Shown here: piece after piece, positions 56,331 to 64,000 of the stretch
Layout of the letters: each line of letters opens with the position of its first letter
How positions within the stretch are numbered: position 1 is the stretch's first letter
NCBI GenBank assembly: GCA_005784505.1
Contig: VCAZ01000293.1
Span: 477,101-541,100, forward strand
Reading direction: 5' to 3'
Length of the DNA: 64,000 nucleotides
Source: Bagarius yarrelli
Lineage: Eukaryota; Chordata; Actinopteri; Siluriformes; Sisoridae
Made by a program: the position numbers and the translations under genes
Notes under the pieces: generated by a model
What the model was told of the DNA's origin: nothing
What the model saw: the letters and a program-made list of their open reading frames with translations, nothing else
Database searches by the model: none

Positions 56331-57024
56331 CAGGGGTTGACAACAGCTTTTTCATCCTTGAGCTGCTCTTTGTGGCTTTGGAAAAAAATAATGAGAATTA
56401 ATAATGAGTATTTAATTTGTTTAATTTTAGTTTGCTTTTAAAAAAATAATGAATTTAAAAATAAAAATTTTGAATTTAAAGACTATGGTAGTCTTGTATC
56501 AATATAATAAATGCGTTTTATTTGTCGCTTGAAGTATGCGTCACTAACCCGGACCCCCCCCCCCCCCGACCGGAAAAGCAAACAGAAAAAAGAGACCCGA
56601 ATTCGGATTTTAATAAGTGATTTTTTAACATTTTACAGGACACGACAGCGCACGTTTAACAAAATAAAAATCACATTAACAATCTAAGAATAAATATTTT
56701 CAATAGGCTATTATTTTGCAAATAAATATTTTACGTTGTTCAGTGAAATAGTACTAATATTTATATTCCTGACTGCGCAATTTTGGTTCGCTTCAGGTGG
56801 ATTATTTAAGTTCAACTTTATATTAAATAAATACGAGGATGACTTAATAACATTAATAATTTTATGAGACAGTATACTTTATCCCAGCGTTTTTACGGAG
56901 TTCAAAACAGTTTTTTTCCACATATAGCATGAAGGTAAAAAAAAAAAATATTTGCAGTGTTCTCTCCATTTTAGATGTCAAAATGACTTGGCGGTTTCCG
57001 ATGGTTAAAGGTTGCCGACTCCTG
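56331..57024. mobile_element. hAT-type MITE with 8-bp target duplication
   Basis: It is 694 bp. The left end 'caggggttgacaac' and right end 'ggttgccgactcctg' are inverted copies with a few mismatches and match the CAGGGGTCGGCAACC-type hAT terminus. The flanks are ctctaaac (56323-56330) and ctctaagc (57025-57032), an 8-bp duplication with one change, as expected for hAT. A run of 13 C lies at about 56555-56567. No transposase is present. Confidence 0.88.
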
Positions 57025-57137
57025 CTCTAAGCGAATATAATAAGAATAGTTTAGATAGAGTGTCAATGGTCCTGTTGAAGGATAGGTGGCAGTAATGCAC
57101 ATGTAAGGCTGCGATCCGCCGTAAAGCAAGAAGAAGA

Positions 57138-60100
57138 ACGACAAGGCGAAGATTCACGTTGCTGAAGGTGAGGCAATAGCATTTTAAAAGCCAAATTAAC
57201 CTGTTATATTTCAGTTAGAAGGCAAATTAGCACATTACGTTTGGACAACTTTCCGCTTTAAACAAAAAAAAAAAATCTGTTCTACCACAACTTAAATAAA
57301 ATAACTGCAGTATGTACTTTTTAGCTATTTACTGCTTAGTGTAATTTTTGCAGAGCCTGTTTTCTCCTGCATCGTGTGTAATGTTCAACGTGTGTAAGAC
57401 AGTGTAAATGTTTGATATAAAGAATACTTTTATTTTAGAATTCAAATTAAACTCGAAAAATATTGCAACATTTTAAATAAAAATATTTGAACTAAATAGA
57501 AACTAAAACTATCATGTACCACGTAAGCAGAAATGGAATTTTAAAAAGAAAAAAAAACAATTAACCTTAAAGACATTTTAGATGTAGCCCTTTCGGACTC
57601 TCATTCTAAAAATCTCTCTAAAAACCTCTTTTGACTGGGGATGTGGCATTTAGTTTGGTGAACGTTTTGTGCCGTAAACGTTTTGTTTGGTGAACATTTT
57701 GTGCCGCTCTGTTTGATGGGTGCCACTTTGCAATATATATGTATGCATACATGAACGTTTAGATTTTGCACAGGAGCAGTGCTACGTGTTTATTTATTAT
57801 CATAGGCAACCATTACACATCCCGATTTGCCATAATAGGACATATTTTTTGGTTTGTGGGATGCCAATTGAAGTTTAAAAATAGTGACATGTAAAGTACA
57901 TTACAGATCGCATTTGTAAGAGAAGAGACCACTTCTTTGTGCAATGTCCATGTTGACTTGACATTTGCTTACTTCACAGAGGACTTTATGTTCTTCTTCC
58001 CATGTTTGAATTGAACATGTATTGGAACACTTCCAGTAGTAGATTTAAAAACAGTAAATAATTCATTGGTCTTCCCAACACATTGGATTGTAAGATGGAA
58101 CGCAGCACTAATATCATATAACAACATTGGTTGTTCTGTGTGTTATCGGTCAGTGTGGTCTTTTTTTTTTTTTTTTGTTTTTTCCATTCATGTTGACACT
58201 GCCAAAAAGAGCTTTATTGACAAGTAGGTTCCAAGAAATTGGTTTTAGGGACAGAAGCTTCCAGGCGGGCATTTTTAGAGATATTTTTAGGTGTTTTTTG
58301 CCTTTATTGATGGGACAGAGGAATGAAATGGGGGAGATGGAGATCCCAGATCGCCGGAGCACAACAACTTGCGCTTGTGAGTGCACCCGGAAAATGAAAC
58401 ATTTGGTCCTGGTCCGCTTAGTGTTCATGCTCACGTTTTTGATAACGAACATAAAGATACTGAACCTAAAGGCATAGTATAACATTCACAACCTGATTGG
58501 TCGGCTTTTGTGACACGTTTTGAGACGTTTCTTAACATCTGAAAAGACGTGGTGTACTGGATTAAATGAGCTCATTGTATTGATGTAGTATATATGATTT
58601 AACTTTTACTAGCTGAGAATACCTCCTTAAACAGCACCAGAATTTCCCCTGTTGTATGCAGAAACAAGGAGACAGCATTTCCAATGACTTATTCAACTAA
58701 TGGGCAACATAAGTCCTTCAAAAAGAGGAACCAGGTAGTTTTGCTTGTGCACTCTAACCTTTTTAATGAAATAATCACCATCAGAATTTAATTTGCATTG
58801 CACATTCTGACATCACTCTCTCTTTTTGGTCCGATTAGCTGTATTTGGTCCGTGTTGCATTCATATACCAGTCAAACAGCACGGAGTGGGACCCATATTT
58901 TCAGCGGTCGCTGCATCTCAGGGTTTCGATGTCAGTGTTTATACTTACTCAAATGAACCGCACTAATCAAGCAATCGCACCAGAGTTCGTTTTAATCGAA
59001 CCAAACGTGTGAACAAACCCTAAGAAAGCAGCAAATTGAAAATCACTACACTTTTCTGAAAATTTTGTGGAAAAAATGTCCACACACAAAGTCAGATTTT
59101 TAAGTTATGACACACAAGGCTAATAAATTTTCTTTGCCAGTCCATCTTCCACAATTATTCCACAGGTTTTTTTAAATAATTTTGCCACGACTTGACAAAT
59201 ACAAATGTGAAATCATCTTCTGATTTGGCTTTAGGTGAAATTTTTTTATCCTAGTTTTTAAAACGCGTCAATAGAGTTGGCCGTATTAATTTTAACCTTA
59301 ACATATCTTTAAAAAAATTCCTAGAAAGTTCTTAACAGCATTTTTTGATGATGGCTATATGTTTAATCTATCTGACCTAATTTAGCATAAAACTGAATTT
59401 CTTTGTCAGTGGGTTGCCCGATGTCTTGTTATCTTAAAAAAGGAAGAAAATGACGCTGATGAGAAAACGGTTGTTTTTGGTTGGTATATTTAAAATGTTT
59501 AACCAAAATGTATTTTTATTTTTAAAATCTTTATGTAAATCACTTAAAGTTCTGGATCGCTGCTTTCCGCCACGTCCACATTGACTCGTCTCTCTTTTAT
59601 AGGTAATACTGGCAGAAGTAGTAGGTCACTTTCAAGTTTAGTAATACTGACTAGGGACCATAGTCATTTGTAACTGGTAACACACTACACTGCGAAAAAA
59701 TTCCTGCAGCACCTGCAATGTACAGGACTGTCTCTAGCTCTTTGGCATCAATTCACTCTGTCAACCATGGGGGTGAAAACATTGCTTGGGTGGTGTTTTG
59801 CTTCTAAGGCAATAGGACAACTTGATAGACAGAGCCAGGTACTATCAAATGTTAGGTGAGAACCTCCTTCCCTCAGCCAGGGCATTGAAAATGGGTCTTT
59901 GATGACCCAAAGCAACAAAGTGGCTTAAGAAAAATGTATTCAATTCTTAAAGTGGCCTAGCCAGTTTCCAGGCCTGTAAATCTGGAAAAAGCTAAAAAAA
60001 AAAAAAAAAAAAAAATTTGGGGACAAAACGCCCTTGTGACTAATGTGATTGCCAACAAGGGTTTTGCCACCAAGTACCATGTCTTGTTTTTGAAGCCTTC

Positions 60101-60391
60101 AAATACTTCACGCATTAAAATGCAAAGTTTATAACTTTTTTGAAATGCCTGTTTCGGAATGTTTTTGTTGTTATTGTCTCTCATTGTTACAATTTTAAAC
60201 TGTAAATTTTTTTTCAGTGGGAAAATCAGCAGGTAATCATTAATTTTTTTCCCCTCATTGTATGATGCACTAATTTTAAGAAAAGCTAGCATGTTTAAGA
60301 AATAAGATGAGATTATAGACAAAAAAATTATTCAAGTAAAGCTGAAAGTAATTTCATGCCTTTATTTTTGTCATTCCTGTAATAGATTACT
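57138..60391. other. Region upstream of mrpl14
   Basis: No coding domain was recognised. A short direct repeat, tttggtgaacgttttgtgccg in two forms, lies at 57652-57705. Around 58830-59020 words such as 'gttttaatcgaaccaaacgt' suggest a non-coding interspersed repeat. A non-coding first exon of mrpl14 may lie near 57130-57169, where 'cacgttgctgaag' is followed by a good donor (gtgagg). This is inference. Confidence 0.35.
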
Positions 60392-60453
60392 ATGGCCTTC
60401 TCATCTGTGTTGGTTCCAAAGATATTAACACCACCACACTACAGGTCCTTCAG
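60392..60453 (+). CDS. mrpl14: mrpl14 coding exon 1
   Basis: It encodes residues 1-20 plus two bases of codon 21, and lies 6 bases after a possible acceptor ('cctgtaatag' ending 60385), which would fit a spliced 5' UTR. It is too short to stand out as an open frame and was found by matching phase and the conserved 'MAF' start. Confidence 0.88.
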
Positions 60454-61140
60454 GTAACATTATTTTTACAGCTATTGTGAATTTGTAATCAATAAAGCTG
60501 ATTGGGTCATAGATTTATTCAATTTCATCTAAATTACGGCCTCGTACACATAAAAACTGTATTTTTAAAACCACCCTCCAAGGTTTAGAAATTTCGTAAA
60601 ATCAATGTTACCTGTTTCTGATTGGGGAAAAAAGTTTGTCACAGTTATAGGTTTACATTCTTATTTTAGTTTTTCTACCTAATTTTTGTGTTTTAGTAGT
60701 TTAAAATTGAGTGGGCCTTCTTTAATTTGTCATAGTTTTATGTATCACCTATACTTTTATGATGTTTTTCCAGTGTTTCAACCATTGTGGCAGCTCTTCA
60801 TAAACTGACAAGAGTAAGGGTGGTGGACAACAGCAGTCTTGGAAACAGCCCCTATCACCGTCCTCCTCGAGTCATTCATGTGTACACCAAGAATGGAGTT
60901 GGTAAAGTGGGTGACACTGTCTTATTGGCCATTAAAGGACAGAAAAAAAAAGCATTGATTGTAGGTCACAAGATGCCTGGACCAAGAATGTCACCTAGAT
61001 TCGATTCAAACAATGTTGTTTTGATTGAAGAAAATGGAAACCCAACAGGAACAAGGATTAAAGCTCCCATACCTACACATTTACGCAAACTGGAGAGTAA
61101 TTTCTCAAAATTATTAGCTATTGCGCAACGTCTTGTGTAA
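60392..61140 (+). CDS. mrpl14: Mitochondrial ribosomal protein L14 (uL14m), two coding exons
   Basis: uL14m is a large-subunit protein of the mitoribosome that lies at the subunit interface and contacts bL19m. The coding exons are 60392-60453 and 60774-61140: 429 nt, 142 aa (human 145). The start ATG at 60392 begins 'MAFSSVLVPKILTPPHYRSF', an acid-free leader with basic residues that fits a presequence. The donor gtaaca after 60453 and the acceptor 'tttttccag' before 60774 join in phase 2 to form a Ser codon, and the intron is 320 bp. Family motifs are 'LTRVRVVDNSSLGNSPYHRP', 'NGVGKVGDTVLLAIKGQKKK', 'ALIVGHKMPGPRMSPRFDSN' and 'RKLESNFSKLLAIAQRLV', ending at TAA 61138-61140. The longest open frame appears to start at GTG 60787, but that is inside exon 2. 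No break is seen. Confidence 0.96.
60774..61140 (+). CDS. mrpl14: mrpl14 coding exon 2
   Basis: It starts with the last base of Ser21 and encodes 'VSTIVAALHKLTRVRVVDNS' to the C-terminus, so the whole uL14 fold lies in one exon. Confidence 0.97.
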
Positions 61141-61785
61141 AGTTACTAAGCTGTAAAGTAACACTTGGTGTAGGTTGTTAAAAAATCAACTGTCACTAAA
61201 ACTTTGGAATTTACTTTACCAATTACATAACAATAGACTGTTTAAAATATTAGAGTATTAATGTATTTTGTTTTTTCTCTGTCTTTTAAAACTTCAATAC
61301 TCTATTGCCTAATGTAACACACAATTACATAAATCTTATACAGTACACCTTTGAATGATTTTGAATGATTTGAACTACTGGATCCACATTGTTATTATTA
61401 TTCACTGTGGTTGGATAGTCATAAGTAGTTATATTTTTATACGGACAAAAGGGTTGAGGTGACTTATTAGAGAACAGTAAGTTTAAAATTCAATTCATGT
61501 TTATTCCTAAAGAGTAAGTGAAAGGCACTGGTGTAAGCAACAATTTTCTGAGATAAATTAGTCAGAAACCTTTAGAGAAACCAATCCAAAAATACATCTA
61601 GATGCTTTTGTGCAACTTCTAAATCTGCTTAGTTAGACTTTACTAATACTATGTTTAGAGATGCACAATATTTATTGCACAGATAATGATCTGGCAAAAT
61701 GGGTGAAAATAAATTAATGATATCTAAAAACTAGATCAGTTATAGTATGCTTTCTGGTAATTTAATAAATCTGATTTATCCAAGT
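61141..61785. other. mrpl14 3' UTR and downstream DNA
   Basis: AT-rich DNA without recognised elements. Possible polyadenylation signals (aataaa) lie near 61708 and 61764. Which is used cannot be told. Confidence 0.4.
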
Positions 61786-61969
61786 GAAAGTGGGAAGTGG
61801 TGGCTCATGGTTAAGGTGTTGGACTACCAACCAGAAGATTGTGGGTTCGATTCCCAGCTCCACCAGGGCCGGGCCCCCTGAGCAAGGTCCTCAACCCCCA
61901 ATGGCTCAGTTGTATAAATGGGATAAACGTAAGTCGCTCGCTAAGGACGCCTGCCATATGCTGTAAATG
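61786..61969 (+). mobile_element. tRNA-derived SINE, type A, with 10-bp target duplication
   Basis: A perfect duplication, ttatccaagt, flanks it (61776-61785 and 61970-61979). It has 'gtggctcatggttaaggtgt', 'tggactaccaaccagaagat', B box ggttcgattcc, the 'ccctgagcaaggtcctcaac' spacer and a tail ending 'gctgtaaatg'. It is 184 bp, with a few changes in the tail. The duplication makes it the best-bounded copy in the window. Confidence 0.95.
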
Positions 61970-62693
61970 TTATCCAAGTACCATTCTGTGATTTGTTTTA
62001 ATGAATGGCCCTACTATCTTGCACACACCTTAGTTGCCTGACAAATTTATCTGCCATATCAAATAGGAAACCTTATAATTTAGAATAGAATTATATTTAA
62101 ATTTCAAATTCAAAATTGCATCAAGGTCAGTCTGACGAACAGAAAACGTGTTCTAATATTGTAGTGTAGATTCTATTTTGGACAGACTCCTATGGTTTCC
62201 GTATTTAAAAAGGATTGCAATAAGGTGACCACTATTTTACAGGTTTCCCAAAGACAAGAGCCTGAAACCCAAAATTGGTTTACACGCTTAGATATATAAG
62301 AATAAAATTTTTAACCATTTAATAACTGAGGGTTGAAATGCCACCAATACTGCACCCTTTTAGATCCATAGAAATAGGACAATAGATCATATAGGAGTTT
62401 AGAGCCAATACGTGTGTAGGATTTGTAAACATGGGAGAGAAAAGAGTTTTTGAGCATGGTTGATTAAGTGCAGAGTAGAATTAGCTTACCTTCACTCAAA
62501 GGAATAGCAAAAACAATGAGAGAACACTCTAAGTATAAAGCTTCTGTTTCCTGCCATGCACATGGCTAATCACTTTATTGTTCCAAATAAAAACACCGCT
62601 TCAGTTAGTTGAGGTTCATACTTAAAAATGAGTAAAAAAGTTACGCTGTATTATTTAACAAGTTGATTAAAAAAATTTCTTTTCCTCTTTCAG

Positions 62694-62779
62694 AGATTCA
62701 CAAAATAGTTCTTGAACATTATGATGCAGCATTAATTCTGTTGGAAAGAGACCTTTTTAACCCAGCCTCTTATACCCAG
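62694..62779 (+). CDS. Possible exon of an unknown gene
   Basis: It is an 86-base open segment after a strong acceptor (polypyrimidine tract 'tttcttttcctctttcag' ending 62693). It reads 'IHKIVLEHYDAALILLERDL' then 'FNPASYTQ', and ends at 'cccag' followed by gcaaga, which would have to be a GC donor. The composition is protein-like, but I do not recognise the family and no partner exon was found. It could equally be an unknown repeat. Confidence 0.25.
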
Positions 62780-63094
62780 GCAAGATTATGGTTAAAGTTA
62801 TTGTTTATTTGAAAAAAAAAACCCAACAACTCATGTTTCCTAAAAATTGGTAGTATTTTAGTTCTTATTACACAGAAAATGTTATCTTCTGCACCATTTA
62901 AAATGCTCCCCGGTAACTCGGTAGCATGTTCTAGAGCAGTGGCCCTCCAAACCTGTGCCTATAGTGACAGCGCCTCAACCCCCCCCCCCCATCGTCTATA
63001 GATAGAGGTGCTATCAGACATTATCATCGGGTCAACAGTTCCAACAACATAAGCTCATTACTTAAATAGAAAAGAAAAAATATTTCTCATAATA

Positions 63095-63135
63095 GATAGA
63101 AAGATAGATATAAACTGACAGACAGACAGATAGAA
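63095..63135. repeat. GATA/GACA short repeat
   Basis: 'gatagaaagatagatataaa' followed by 'ctgacagacagacagataga', a short compound tetranucleotide tract. Confidence 0.8.
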
Positions 63136-63669
63136 TTTGGGGTTTTTTTTAAATGTATTTTCAGTTTTTTTATCTAAATGTTGTAAAATATAAAACGATG
63201 AAAAAATGTATGTGATGCAACTAAACGTTGGTTTGCTAACCATGCTACTGTGAATTAGAGATACCTGCGTTTGTTATTTTTACAAGAAGCAATGCGGGTT
63301 CGTGTGGCAAGCCTAGTCATTCCACATGAGCATTCGTATTTATTTTTATTGCCGTCTTTTTATAGTCTCTTTATATTTCCTACACTGTAATAAATTGTTC
63401 GCAAGTTCTGTAATTCCCGAGTAAAACATGTTCGTTTGATACACGGATCAAACAAACATTGTTTTTGTTACTATTTACCTAGTTTTATATATAAATTAAA
63501 TAAATTAATAATACGACAGCGCTACAGATCAACACAGCATAGTACTCTGTCTAGTTTATGCTTTCCCACTGCAATACTTTATAATCTCATCATCTCACTT
63601 GTGCAAATGATCAGTAATCTGTGTCCATGCTTGCATTCATGTTGGTATATATATATATACGAATATATA

Positions 63670-64000
63670 AAGGGAACACTAAATAACACATCCTGATCTG
63701 ATGAATGAAATTTTTATTAAATACTTGTTCTTTCATAGTTGAAGTGCTGACAACAAATCAACAAAATTATCAATGAAAATCAATTATTAACCCATGGAGG
63801 TCGGATTTGAGTTGACACCATCAAAATTGAAGGGAAAAACACACAAGGCTGATCAACTTTGATGAATGTCCTTTAACAAGTCAAATGAGCTCGAGTGTGG
63901 TGGCTCCAGGCCTGTATGACCTCCCTACAACGCTTGGGCATGCTCCTGAGTGCATGACCTGGACTAAAGCATCCCCAAACCTGGAAGTCTGTGGTGCACG
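63670..64000 (-). mobile_element. End of a Tc1-type transposon, cut by the window edge
   Basis: It starts 'aagggaacactaaataacac' after a TA (63668-63669) inside a TA-rich tract, the terminus of a known fish Tc1-like family. From about 63990 down to 63890 the minus strand shows 'LRSMPKRCREVIQAW', the last residues of its transposase. The rest of the element lies outside the window. Confidence 0.85.

Larger units (their letters stand above)
52430..57137 (+). mobile_element. I-clade LINE with RNase H domain
   Basis: ORF1 carries a zinc-knuckle region (53040-53230). ORF2 follows with an endonuclease start, reverse transcriptase remnants, RNase H (55440-55810) and a C-terminal region. The 3' end carries the typical 'ggtggcagtaatgcacatgt' and 'gccgtaaagcaagaagaaga' tail (57085-57137). 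A hAT-type MITE splits the 3' end (56331-57024). The RNase H domain and knuckles place it in the I group (Nimb-like) rather than L1, L2 or RTE. Confidence 0.8.
61980..63669. other. AT-rich DNA with small repeats
   Basis: Contains a poly(C) run (about 62980-62989), GATA/GACA-type repeats (63095-63135) and a TA run (63646-63660). A possible host exon lies at 62694-62779. Nothing else is recognised. Confidence 0.4.

Noticed and set aside
58127..58485. Opposite-strand open frames of 111-116 aa
   Set aside because: They lack a recognised domain and include a poly(T) tract. They look like a non-coding repeat or chance frames.
60787..61140. mrpl14 starting at GTG 60787
   Set aside because: Eukaryotic genes rarely start at GTG. 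A phase-matched upstream exon with ATG at 60392 supplies a presequence and an N-terminus like that of the family.
61800..61870. tRNA gene suggested by A and B boxes
   Set aside because: The A and B boxes belong to a SINE. It is followed by the SINE body and flanked by a target duplication, and several similar copies exist.

Overview
This window is nuclear DNA from a bony fish, probably an otophysan such as a catfish or relative. The evidence is spliced vertebrate genes, abundant Tc1-type transposons, L2-clade LINEs with short-tandem-repeat tails, and many copies of a tRNA-derived teleost SINE ending in the usual 'ctctggataagggcgtctgcc'-like block. The species is inference. The DNA is AT-rich and mostly transposon graveyard.

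Two host genes can be assembled exon by exon, and both encode mitochondrial proteins. MGME1 (minus strand, four coding exons, 16555-18944, 334 aa) is the mitochondrial DNA maintenance exonuclease. MRPL14 (plus strand, two coding exons, 60392-61140, 142 aa) is mitoribosomal protein uL14m. Both have open frames, matching splice phases and canonical splice sites. A third possible host exon lies at 62694-62779 and is weak.

Layout. 0-7.3 kb: unassigned AT-rich DNA, then a dimeric satellite of about 70-bp monomers (2.56-5.33 kb, with a detached copy near 1.3 kb), then a second, degenerate repeat array (5.4-7.3 kb). 7.4-11 kb: a Tc1 remnant and a Ty3/gypsy remnant with LTR pieces. 11.4-15.3 kb: three elements nested in each other (old Tc1-like element > Tc1 element with matching inverted ends > 5'-truncated L2 LINE). 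16.5-19 kb: MGME1, with a mariner-type MITE and a SINE in its introns. 20-23.2 kb: an L1-type LINE. 23.6-28.4 kb: a Tc1 end, an internally deleted L2, then another three-layer nest (Tc1 > RTE-type LINE > SINE). 28.7-35.4 kb: LINE fragments split by a nearly full-length but dead L2 (30.25-35.08 kb) that carries a SINE. 35.4-40.4 kb: LTR-like sequence, an L2 fragment and a Ty3/gypsy element. 42.7-46.2 kb: rearranged, inverted L2 pieces. 46.2-52.4 kb: a minisatellite, a Tc1 fragment and a Ty3/gypsy element split by an L2 that carries a second SINE type. 52.4-57.1 kb: an I-clade LINE with a zinc-knuckle ORF1 and an RNase H domain, interrupted by a hAT-type MITE with 8-bp target duplications. 57-63.7 kb: the MRPL14 neighbourhood with a SINE in a 10-bp target duplication. 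63.67 kb to the edge: the end of another Tc1-type element.

No transposon here has an intact open reading frame across its catalytic domain, so all appear dead. The value of the window lies in the relative dating given by the nested insertions, the dimeric satellite, the rearranged L2 locus, and the unusual pairing of two mitochondrial genes. I found no CRISPR array, no operon and no convincing novel biochemical system.
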